Of a stretch of DNA of 64,000 bases, positions 1 to 10,890 are shown piece by piece. Every line of letters starts with the position of its first letter. Position 1 is the stretch's first letter. The DNA is from Cycas panzhihuaensis (lineage: Eukaryota; Cycadophyta): positions 45,267,741 through 45,331,740 of the forward strand of contig CM041465.1 in NCBI GenBank assembly GCA_023213395.1. Direction: 5' to 3'. A program made the translations under genes and the position numbers. The notes beneath the pieces are model-generated. The model made no database searches, had not been told where the DNA came from, and was given only the letters and a program-made list of their open reading frames with translations.

Positions 1-683
1 CTTATACATATATTGGATATGAAAATGCCTTTTGGAAATTCTATATTTGGTTTAGTAAACTGTAGCTCTCACTAATCAAATGATGGATCACCTTATTTAT
101 TTAGACACTTGTTCATGAATAAATGATTGATGACACTTGTTTAATGATAAAGACACCACCTGATCTTTATCAAAGGACCTAGTTTGATTATTTATTGGAG
201 AAATAAGTAGTTATTAATTGAGAATTCCACTTGTTTATAAGACAAGAAGAAAAGTTTCATACATTATTGTTTGGTATACCAACTAAGATGTTGAATTTAT
301 CTAACTAATAATCAATTATTAAGATTATCTATATGATAGAAAAAAGTGGTTTTCTATGAGAATTCTAACTTACCATATATGATAAGAGGCATGGGAACAC
401 ATTATTTATATTACCTTATTACAGTTAACTTATTTTGGCCCAGTACTTTAACTCATTCCTATCGTATGTTTGAATGATTGTTTGTTGATGATGTTGTTGA
501 TAAATAGTTGCTAAAAAAATATTCCAAGTATATAGAAGCACTGATAAATATAGCACACAGATATTTTATTATATGCAAGAGGTAAAATAAATGATGCTAC
601 TCTTGTATAATACATAGATTATATTGTTAACTTTGTATATAAGAGGTGATAGATTTTATATTGCTCTTCTTTACTGATAAATT
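1..683. other. AT-rich flank, no recognisable gene
   Basis: No open frame of meaningful length and no retrotransposon domain is visible on either strand. The stretch is AT-rich with many stops, most likely old transposon debris. It ends with the sequence ACTGATAAATT just before the TA array. Confidence 0.5.
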
Positions 684-1928
<1,245 letters not shown>

Positions 1929-1933
1929 ATGAA

Positions 1934-2316
1934 TGAAGGAAATAAAAATCATGGAGAATAGGGCAGAACATAAAAGTGATAATTATCAATCCATACATCA
2001 TTGTTGCATAAATATGAGAGCCATTGTATTTAATCCATTTTGTAAAGAGAGTAGTACAAATGTCCAATATTGTAGGTGGTGTCTAAAGACACTAGGGTTG
2101 CACACCCCTCAAATTATATAGTTTGGGGGAGGAGGGAAACTCATCAACCCCTAAAATTCAAATAACAATAAAATAATATAAACTTAACTCAAATTAACTA
2201 AATTTACCTTATACTTACCTACACATGTTGAGCACCCATATGTGTAAATTGATGAAGATGAGGTGTGCACTCCTAGTTGGAAGGTAGGAGAGGGGTGATG
2301 ACTATTAATCCCAAAA
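1934..2316 (-). repeat. 3' LTR of element A
   Basis: About 380 bp, matching 13778-14149 over its whole length with scattered, mostly transition differences. Shared landmarks are the TTTGGGGGAGGAGGGAAACTC block and the TGTTGAGCACCCA block. The polypurine tract of the minus-strand element (complement of TTCTTCCCCTTAATGG) abuts its inner edge at about 2318-2333. Confidence 0.88.
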
Positions 2317-2589
2317 TTCTTCCCCTTAATGGTCATCATGAACAATGTCTTCTCTTTAAACTTATAAAATTTGTACTTGAAAGAAACTTTAAAATTTGGT
2401 CTCTTAACTTGATCTTTATTAACTTGCTTTAACCTTCTAGCAACATGTGTCCTTCTATCATGAAGTGATGCAAAAAATCTATAAGTGAATGTAGCTACAA
2501 AAAATCTGTAAGTAAATGAATCTTGATTTGTACAAAGATGAATAACTGCAACTTTGACTTTAACTTCTAGAATTTTATGCTGTGAGTAA

Positions 2590-3055
2590 CTGTCATATCA
2601 TCATATTTCTTTGCTGTCATATCATAAGATTCATTTTCCCCCTCAAATGGAGGATCAGGTTCTTGTATAACAAGTTGATCATATATTTGATCTGAATCTT
2701 TCTTGGTTTTGTCATTATAATCCATCTATTTTGGTACCTATCTCACATGCTCAACATCAATGTTAATTTCATTTAGGGTATCTCCCCCATAAGTAGAAAT
2801 CAATACATCCCATACAAATTTAGAAGTTGTTAATTCATAATCTTTAGAAAAGACATCATCATTCATAGTGTAAAATATTAAAGCTAATGCTTCATTGTCT
2901 TTTTTAATGTTTTCCTTAATACTAACATCATATTCATCCTATAAGTAAGTCCAAAGATCATGCATAATAAAATAATGTTGCATTGTTTGATGCCATAGTG
3001 AAAAACTATGGCCATCAAATATAGGAAATTGTACTTGAGCAAGATTGATTGTCAT
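2590..3055 (-). pseudogene. gag: Copia gag remnant of element A (DUF4219/UBN2 type)
   Basis: Read from 3055 leftwards the frame starts MTINLAQVQFPIFDGHSFSL and continues with a Trp, then a stop, then IKENIKKDNEALALIF and TSKFVWDVL. These are the N-terminal FDG-x-N/SF-x-LW motif and the UBN2 core of plant copia Gag, the protein that forms the virus-like particle around element RNA. The downstream part is acidic and decays into stops toward the 3' LTR. The initiator ATG is at 3055-3053 and was chosen because it aligns with the ATG of the homologous gag in element B. No zinc knuckle or protease follows, so the deduced product would be Gag only. Confidence 0.8.
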
Positions 3056-3910
3056 TTTATTGAAAAATTTAGTACATAACAAAGAAATATGATTTTACTA
3101 AATCAGAAAACTCAATAAATCAACAAATATGACAAACTTATAAGATATAATTTCAAATAAACTTTGAAATATAATAAATATATGAGTAAATTTTAAATGT
3201 AACGAAGATCCTCTTAATTAGGTCTAAATTAAAACTTTAATGATGAAAAATAAAAGAATTCTCAACCTTTTGATTTTTCAAATGTAGGTGTATATCAAAT
3301 GCTCAAGTTTAACAACTTCAAAGCTGTACTAAATGATGTTAGAACATAATGAAACTATACCAATATGAAGATAAATGAAAGAACTACTCAATAGAAGTAA
3401 TCGTTTTGAAAATAGATTCCTATAAGTCAATATTTAATAAACAAAAGATACAGACTTCCTTTTGAGGGTTAACAGGAACCTAGGGCTAAAAATATCATAA
3501 AAATGCTAATAAAATACTTATAGAATGCTATAAAATAATCAATTATAGTTTGGAAGGCTACTCAATATATTTTTCAATTGAAATTTTGAGAAATAATATA
3601 TACAAAATGTGTAATAATAGTAGATTTGAAGGCTATTAAGTACCTCAAATTTGATGGTTTTGAAAATCTGAAAAAACACTTCAAAACAATAGTGTCAGCT
3701 CGAAGAGGAGTGATTCAGGTTCCCAACAAAACTGATGGAACTGAATTCCAATGTAAAACAGAAAAGTTATAATGAAAAAGACAACAAGTACGTTTATGGT
3801 AAAATATTTAAAAAAGTGCTAAAAAACACTAAAGTATCACTTTGGTCGATTAAAATAAATTCTAAAAAATTAGATAAATAGATGGTAATGAAGTTTGTTG
3901 ATAGTAGATT
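3056..3910 (-). other. Leader of element A, 3' part (left of nested R)
   Basis: Non-coding AT-rich sequence between the gag start of A and the insertion point of R. It continues beyond R at about 10890-13763. No domain or additional ORF is seen. Confidence 0.55.
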
Positions 3911-4035
3911 TGAAAAGGATTAATGACATAAGGTCATTACATTAGTTGATTATTTCGAGAAAGGGTCTTAAGTGAACTTTAAATTAGATCACTTAATTAA
4001 AATGTACTTTCATGTGCATTATCTATCATTGTATG
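3911..4035 (+). repeat. 5' LTR of element R (recognisable part)
   Basis: About 120 bp matching 10581-10700, starting TGAAAAGG and sharing the palindrome-like TAATGACATAAGGTCATTA. Similarity stops near 4030, either because another element (S) inserted there or because the rest diverged. Confidence 0.75.
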
Positions 4036-5250
4036 CTCTCACCTTGCCCATATTAGGATCCTGGTGATAAAAAAATTATGGAAATTTCATATGGTATCAT
4101 GTGTTAATGAGATATTAGCAAGCTAAAATTTCTGTAAAAATATAATTTGATTACTAAACTTCATAGGTCTACAAAATCTTCTACAGAGATCCAATTGAAG
4201 TGATTCTAATTGTCAAAGATGGGGCTCTAAGTCTACTTTCTAGCACAAAAATTGACACCTAATTTGGATGTTATATGAGGAAGTTATTACTGTTTTAGTG
4301 AACAATAGTTATTTTTAGTAACAATATCTTCCTGAAGATGAAGCTCTGAGTCTAGTTTATAGTACAAAAACTATCACTTCATTTCAATATTGTGGGAGAA
4401 AGTTATTGCTGATTTAGTGAAGAGTACTTTTTTGTATTAATAAAAAAAAAGAAAAAAAAAAGTGAAGAAAATTTCTTCCTTTTTATAAGGCTTAAAAGCC
4501 CATTGTAAAAGTGAGAAAAAAATACCTGGATCGAAGAAATATCCAGTGTCCTCACTCACTTATTAGCATTACATTTTAGCACTCTAAAATCACTCAAAGC
4601 AAGCACTCCAAAGACACTTCAAGCAAGCACTCCAAGCAAACATTATTTTCAGTTAAATGTATGTTTGATGCAATTCGATAATCTTTTCACTCTTCCTAAA
4701 AAGAACGCATCACGTACGCTATTTTCTGCCATCTTGTACTTGTTCACACACTCGCCAAGGTTGAGATACATTGGTTGGCAAAATGCCATGCCATAAAGGA
4801 GGTGTGGGTTTCAAGTTGGAACTGGACTAACCTGGAATATTGGTGAGGTTTGGTTAGTCATACCATCGTGCCTCAATCGGGAATCATCCTGATAACCAAC
4901 CAGGAAAACTAAAACTTTAATATAAGATTAAAATATACATGATCCAATATCCATCATAGCCATGGGTATACATGTACCACTCTTTAAAGAAGATATATAA
5001 CTACTCATTGGTGAACTGGGTGAGGATTATGAGTACCTGGGCTCCGTTGTGACTTGGATTTCATCACCAAGCATGATTGCAAGTATCGCGGGTGAAGGCC
5101 AACTTAATTCTACTATAAGCCTAGGCATCCCTTCAACAACCTCAACTATATGTTGGATACAAGTTAGAGGTTATTGGGTTGATTATGCATCCTACGTTTG
5201 AGTTTCAAGTTGTGTAAACCCAATGATGTCAACTTCTACATTGGCCTACA
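4036..5250. other. Unassigned insertion S in the 5' LTR/leader of R, with ~118-bp tandem duplication
   Basis: This 1.2 kb has no counterpart in the 3' LTR of R and no coding domain. Two similar units occur at about 4211-4306 and 4331-4423, both running from GGGCTCT/GAAGCTCT to TTTAGTGAA. A TATA-like TTTTTATAAGGCTTAAAAG lies at about 4478-4496, followed by short repeats of AAGCAAGCACTCC (4596-4640). This looks like a promoter-bearing LTR, but I could not find its ends or target duplication. Confidence 0.4.
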
Positions 5251-5598
5251 ATCTTGTATAATGATCACTTACTTATTTGTAAAAAGTGATCCATAGTGTA
5301 ATCACAATCATAGTGCTTCTCATATTCCTACTATATCAGGTTAATATTTGCCACAAGTTTTAGTGGCCAATTTTTATCATAGTGCTTCTCATATTCCTGC
5401 TGCGTCATATTAATATTTATCACAAGTGTTGGTGACTTTTCTCTAAGTTGCTCCCTTCATCTTTGAGCAACCATTCTCACTTCTTCTTCCTTCTTCTATA
5501 CTACTTCATTATATTTCCCATTTGTAAATAGTGATCGGTCATTTATTGCCATCACTTTTATAGTCCCTTGTTCATTTCTTCCCTTCTGAAAAGACACA
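5251..5598 (+). other. 5' leader of element R with ~80-bp tandem repeat
   Basis: Untranslated leader preceding gag. The phrase CATAGTGCTTCTCATATTCC occurs twice (about 5310 and 5378), each followed by related text ending in CACAAGT-TT-GTG. This is a local duplication of about 70-80 bp. No PBS could be placed with confidence because the LTR end is unclear. Confidence 0.5.
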
Positions 5599-6801
5599 AT
5601 GTCTTCATAGTTCAAGCAAAATGTGAACTGCATTCTAAAAGAGAAAGAAAATTGGGACATGTGGTTCACTGGTGTCAGAAATGCTGCAAAGTATAAAGGT
5701 CTATGGAGAGATCACTTACAACCTACACCACCTGTTGCAGCTACAACTACCATAACTACTTCAGCAGGAGGTGCTCCAACTGCTGCCACTGAAGCTACAG
5801 CTAAATGCCAATGGGAACTTGATGATGATAAAATCTATGTAGGGATACTACTTGTCACTGATTATTCCCTGCATAATCTCATTGATGAAGCTATACATGA
5901 TACATCATGGAAAGTTCTTGAAGTTCTTAAGAAGAACTTTGACACTAAATCAGACTTAGAATTTTTTCACTTAGTGCTAAAGATGAACAAATTGAAAATG
6001 GAGAAAGGACATGCAAGTGAGACAATCAATCTCCTTCGTCCAATCAAGCAAGCCATTGATAAAGATTTTAAAACTCAATGTATTACATGGGCTTTCTTGA
6101 TTCAATCATGTCTCCATATCCCAGATTATAAAAATCTATTGGGGAGTCTTTAATCTAATGGAACTTTAAAGACCCTAAACTTTGAGGATCTTGCTAATAA
6201 GTTCATTGAATTTGATAAGACCTTTGATACCAACTTTGCCACTACATCAGATCCAGTTGATGCTGCTTTTGAAGTGGAAGAAGATCTTTGTTACACCAAA
6301 AATCAAGGTCAATACACTCATAGAGGTGGTAATTCCCATGGAAGAGGAAGAGGTAGACAATAAGGACAACGTCCTCTTAGTCAACAGGCTCCTCAATTCC
6401 AACAAAAGCAGTCTCAAGGCCAAGGCCAAAATAACCAACCTAGACCTAGATCTAGTAATCAGAGACAATCCAACCAGCCTAATACTTGGACTGGAAATCA
6501 AATAATCGTGTGCCAAAGGTATAATAGAAGAGGACATTATGCCAAAAATTGCAGAACTTCCACCAACAAACTACCAAGTTATCAACAGCGCCATCGTGCA
6601 CATAATGTTGATAATACTTCTTTTGAAGATGCTTTTGGTGGAACACAATTTGCTCATGCACACCTTCAAAGAATTGGGACCACTTCATCAAATGTTATTG
6701 ATAGATCCACTAAGTATATTGAGACTCATTATACCTATGCTTATTCACTTTTGCCTTCACCACTTGGAGTTGCAAATAGTGCTACCTCAAATACTTCATC
6801 G
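5599..6801 (+). pseudogene. gag: Gag of element R (UBN2 domain, Gly/Arg/Gln-rich tail, damaged zinc knuckle)
   Basis: The first ATG at 5599 is followed by an early stop; from 5623 the frame runs through W-x-x-W-x-x-GVRNAAKYKGLW and the UBN2 core (LHNLIDEAIHDTSWKVLEVL) to a stop at 6151, with in-frame continuation through an Arg/Gly/Gln-rich region. The CCHC knuckle at about 6511-6552 reads CQRYNRRGHYAKNC: the second Cys of C-x2-C-x4-H-x4-C is Tyr (TGT>TAT). Gag would package element RNA; the stops and the damaged knuckle make this copy a relic. Confidence 0.85.
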
Positions 6802-7030
6802 TGGATCATGGATACTGGAGCAACACAACACATGACTTATCATCACCAGTTCTTTTAAGATTTTGACTCTGAAGTTCATGGTGTTGTACATATGGCTAAA
6901 AAATCATCTCAGCCAGTCAAAGGACTTGGAAATGTTTGCCTGAAACTCCCAGGCCTTCTAGATTTTACACTTGTTGATGTTTTATATATTCCTGCTCTAA
7001 AGTAGAATCTGCTCTCCCTGTCCACCCTTG
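6802..7030 (+). pseudogene. Aspartic protease of element R
   Basis: The copia protease motif is clear: WIMDTGATQHMT begins at 6802, with the catalytic Asp-Thr-Gly intact. A stop interrupts the frame at about 6856, and a second stop replaces Gln or Lys in the VLYIPALK-stop-NLLSLS segment near 7003. In a working element this enzyme would cut the Gag-Pol polyprotein. It directly follows gag in the same reading frame, as expected for copia. Confidence 0.82.
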
Positions 7031-8160
7031 TCTCTCGTGGATTTGATTTGAGTGTAACTATAAACAATCAAACTCTCTATGTCATTCACCCTCCTTCAAA
7101 TACTGTGGTTATGACCAGAATTCTTGATGGCAAACTTGTTTGCCTAATTGGCTTGTCATCCTCTGAAGCCAACTATGTTGATGATGAATTTGTTTTTACC
7201 ACAACCCTAACTCCTCAAAAGTTATCCCAAGTAGCTCTATGGCATGCTCATATGGGCCATATTAAAATTGATCGTTTAAGAGAACTACAAGACACTCTTC
7301 CTAGTTTGCCTAAGTTCCCCTCTAAGTCCTTTAAATGTGAAGTATGTATTATTGCTAAATCTCAAAGACAACCCTTTCCTCGTAGTTAGTGAAAATCTAG
7401 CTAATCTTTGCAACTTATACACTCAGATATATGCAGTCCTATACCCATCCCTTCTCTAAAAAAGAAGTGGTACTATATTACTTTCATTAATGATTTTACC
7501 AAGAAAGTATGGGTTGCTTTTCTTATAAAGAAAGATGAAGCTTTTTCTATGTTTTAAGCTTTCAAGGCCTGCATGGAAAATGAATATGGATTCAAGATCA
7601 AAATACTCAGGACTAACAATGGTGGTGAGTACACATCCAATGAGTTTGAATCGTGCCTATGTCAACATGGAATCAAACATCAGACCACCGTTGTAGGTAT
7701 ACCCCAGCAAAATAGAGTTGCCAAGCACATGAATAGGACCATCAGAAATATAGCTCGTGCTGTGCTGGTATATAAGAATGTCCCTATCTATCTTTGGGAT
7801 AAGGCTATCTGGACTATTGTGTATTGCATTAACACTATTAGTCCCTCTAAGCTTGGCCCCTCTCTACATGAAATGTGGTATGGAGAAACCCCCTCTATCT
7901 CCCACTTCAGAATTTTTGGCTCTACTTATTATGCTCATATTTTGTAAGAACATAGAAATAAGCTCCAAGATAGAGCCATCAAAGGAATCTTTATTAGATA
8001 CCGTATGGACAAAAAGGGATACAAGGTTTTTATACCTTCAGAGCACAAAATCATCATCACTAGAGATGTTATCTTTGTAGAGATTGAAGATCAATTACTT
8101 AGACTTGACTCCAAGTTGCCTTCATACCAATTTAATGATGCCATTGAATTTGATGTTTAG
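7031..8160 (+). pseudogene. Integrase of element R (two of three DDE residues lost)
   Basis: The GAG-pre-integrase zinc region is seen as ALWHAHMGHI ... CEVCIIAK (7236-7362). The catalytic core starts near 7410 with HSDICSP (first Asp kept). The second Asp is Asn in RTNNGGEY (about 7612), where family members have DNGGEY. The Glu is Lys in QQNRVAKHMN (about 7705-7734), where members have NGVAERKN. All are G>A type changes. Stops at 7387, 7558 and 7945 break the frame. The C-terminal IIITRDVIF segment near 8055 is the usual copia post-core motif. Confidence 0.83.
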
Positions 8161-8488
8161 ATTCTAAAATTTAGGGGGGGAGATGCTAAATAGTTGCTCA
8201 AAATAACAATAGAGCCTTAGAGGATATAAGCTATGATTCTAAGCCAATGTGTATACATCCAACACCATCATTTATGAACAACCAAGTTGACAAAGGCAAA
8301 GCCATAGCAGAAGGATCATCTTCTCCAACATCTGTGGTTGGCCCATCTTCTCCAAAGATCGCCAACTTCCTCGCTACAATATTTCACATGATCCTTTTTA
8401 GGATCAAAATGAAGATCAAGAGGTTGTAGAAATAAAAACCTCATTCCCAACTTGAAGTTTTCATGAAGCCTACCAGCTACACAAGGAT
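8161..8488 (+). pseudogene. Integrase-RT linker of element R
   Basis: Poorly conserved Ser/Pro-rich linker, with several stops and frame changes. Such linkers normally join integrase to RT in copia pol and carry no catalytic function. Confidence 0.5.
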
Positions 8489-9769
8489 ATGCAACTAGAT
8501 GAAGTAGGCAAAACTAGCACTAGAAGTGCCCATAGAGCAAGGATGCCTCAATCACTTCCCATTGAGCTTGAACCAATAGAACTGCATCTTGCTCTTAATG
8601 AAGAGCCTCTAACATACCAAGAAGCTGTAAACCATGCATCTTGGAGAAATGCCATGAATGAAGAGTATCAATCTCTTATTAAGAACGGTACATGGGAGCT
8701 TGTTGATATACCACTTAGAAGAAAGGTAGTTCAAAATAAATGGGTGTTTAAAAACAAGTATAGATCAGATGGCACCCTAGAAAAACATAAGGCAAGGTTG
8801 GTAGTAAAAGGATTCACACAAAGGGAAGGCATTAACTACATTGAAATCTTTGCTCCTACAACCAAGTGGCCTACAATCAGAACTCTTACAGCCTTAGCTG
8901 CTCAACAGGGTTCGAAAATCCACCAACTCAATGTTAAGACCACATTTCTCAATGGGGACCTTAAAGAAGAAATTTACATGGCTCAGCCAGAAGGATACGA
9001 GATTGATGGTCAGGAGCATAAAGTTTACAGGCTCAAAAAGTCCTTGTATGACCTAAAGCAAGCCCCTCGTGCTTGGTTTACCAAGTTGTCTGAAAGAATG
9101 AGGCAACTTAGATATGAGGTTTGTGACTATCAAGATATTGATGTAACATTATTCATCAAATACCAAAATGATAAAGTCACTTACCTCTTAATCTTTGCGA
9201 ATAACATGCTCATAACGGGGAATAGTGAACAGGTAATCAACCAGCTGAAGAAGGACCTTGCTAAAACTTTTGAATTGTCTGACCTTGGGTTGATGAAATA
9301 TTACTTGGGAATTGAAGTAACTCAAAAGGATATCAAAATATTTCTCTCCCAAGAAAAATATATCAACGATCTTTTGACAAAGCTTTAATTGGAAGGTGCT
9401 CGACCAATGGATACACCTATGGGGCCTAATATTAAACTCTCAGTTGATGGTGACAATAGGGAGGTAGATGCAACACTCTACAGGCAACTTGTAGGTAGTC
9501 TCATCTATACTACCAACACAGGGCTAGATATTTCATACTATGTTGGAATTCTTGCAAGATTCATGACAAATCCTAAGCAGAATCATTGGCAAGCTGTAAT
9601 ACGAGTGTTGAGGTACCTAAAGACGACTAGCATATATGGTCTGTTGTATGAACCCAATGCAGAATTTAAACTTTATGCATATACAGACTCAGACTTTTCT
9701 AGAGATAAAGACACAGGAAGATCTACATCTGGGTACATAACATTTCTTGGAACAACACTAATATCATAG
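8489..9769 (+). pseudogene. Reverse transcriptase of element R (all three catalytic Asp replaced by Asn)
   Basis: A 300-residue open frame covers most of RVT_2: WRNAMNEEYQSLIKNGTWEL, KHKARLVVKGFTQREGINY, then QLNVKTTFLNGDL, YRLKKSLYDLKQAPRAWF and FANNMLITGNS. Copia RTs have Q-x-DVK-AFLNG and YVDD; here the first Asp is Asn (about 8931) and YVDD reads FANN (9194-9205). The enzyme cannot be catalytic. A stop at 9386 precedes the connection domain (MDTPMGPNIKL ... YRQLVGSLIYTT), which runs to about 9769. Long open frames with dead catalytic residues show point decay rather than indels. Confidence 0.9.
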
Positions 9770-10111
9770 AGATCTAGACAGCAGAAGATAGTTGCAGACT
9801 CAACTGCCGAAGCTAAGTACATTGTTGCTTTTGAGATAAGCAAGGGGGTGATATGGCTTAGAAAATTGCTGAATACATTAAATGCCACCCAAACAAGTTT
9901 TGCTAGATTACATGTAGATAATCACTCTACAATCCGGATGGCTAAAAATCCTATATTTCATGATCGTACCAAACATATAAGTATAAAAGTCCACAGGATT
10001 AGAGAACTAGTTCATGATGGCATAATTCAACTAAAGTACTGTCCTACAGCAGATCATGTGGTTGATATCTTCACCAAACCACTGAAGAGGGTGAAGTTTG
10101 AACAGTTCTAA
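9770..10111 (+). pseudogene. RNase H of element R
   Basis: The copia RNase H begins upstream at about 9680 (TDSDFSRDKDTGRSTSGYI) and continues after a stop at 9769 through RSRQQKIVADSTAEAKYI (family motif S-x-EAEY, here Glu to Lys), KGVIWLRKLL, HVDNHSTIRMAKNP, and the C-terminal TADHVVDIFTKPLKRVKF. It ends at a stop at 10109-10111, typical for the end of copia pol. Confidence 0.85.
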
Positions 10112-10580
10112 AAGCAACTCAGCCTTAGGGCCTTATTCTCTGACTGATTGAAGGAGATGACAATAGGACCATCATACTCTGTCTCATTCATGAAAACCCC
10201 TTGTAGGCGTGGAAGGATAAGAGTAAGTCTCTACTCTATCCCATTTGTGAAAACCCCATGTGGGCATGAAAGGATAAGGGTTGTATCATTTTGGAAAATC
10301 AGAACCTGTGAAAACCCGAAAGGGCACGGGGGATGACCAAATGGTATATGGAAACTGAGTAGATTTTAGCTCCAAAATTCATTGTACTGATTGGCTATCT
10401 GGCTACATTTAAAGAGCCACCTAAGCCAGGTTAGTAGATTAGAAACTTTGTGGGTTTTCTTCCCTATGAGGGTTTCCCACAAAAGTGTCATAGTAGTTTG
10501 CTTTGTAAGAGGCTCAAATGAAGACCTCATAGGATAGAATAAAATAGGATGAAATGACCTTCTACCATTAAGAGGGAGAT
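10112..10580 (+). other. 3' untranslated tail and polypurine tract of element R
   Basis: Between pol and the 3' LTR lie three related short blocks built on GTGAAAACCC...GG (about 10190, 10245 and 10310). The purine tract AAGAGGGAGAT (10570-10580) abuts the LTR and would prime plus-strand DNA synthesis. Confidence 0.65.
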
Positions 10581-10890
10581 TGAAAAGGGTTAATGACATA
10601 AGGTCATTACATTAGTTGATTATTTCAAAAAAGGGTCTTAAATGAACTTTAAATTAGATCACTTAAGTGAAATGCACTTTCATATACATTATGTGTAATT
10701 TCATTTCACCTAACTCTAATGCTCCCTCTCTTAATATAAAAGTAAAAGCTCAATGAAGGAGATTCATTCTTACCTACCAATTTTGTGAGAGCTACATTCT
10801 TTCTTTCAAGTCTCTCTTGCTCCCATGTTTGCCTTTATGTTTAGTTCATGGAGATAAAGGATAGATCCACTACAGAATAGATCCGAGTAG
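10581..10890 (+). repeat. 3' LTR of element R
   Basis: Starts TGAAAAGGG directly after the polypurine tract and matches 3911-4030. A plausible promoter (TTAATATAAAAG, about 10732-10743) lies inside. The end is estimated at about 10890 from where A's leader character resumes; it is not proven. Confidence 0.7.

Larger units (their letters stand above)
3911..10890 (+). mobile_element. Element R: Ty1/copia retrotransposon, complete domain set, inactivated
   Basis: A 120-bp stretch beginning TGAAAAGG at 3911 is repeated at 10581, where it follows a purine-rich tract (AAGAGGGAGAT), identifying 5' and 3' LTR starts. Between them gag, protease, integrase, RT and RNase H occur in copia order on the plus strand. 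R is nested in the leader of A in the opposite orientation. The 3' LTR end is not sharply visible (about 10890), and no convincing target duplication could be read. The 5' LTR loses similarity after about 4030, where an unassigned insertion S begins. Confidence 0.8.
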
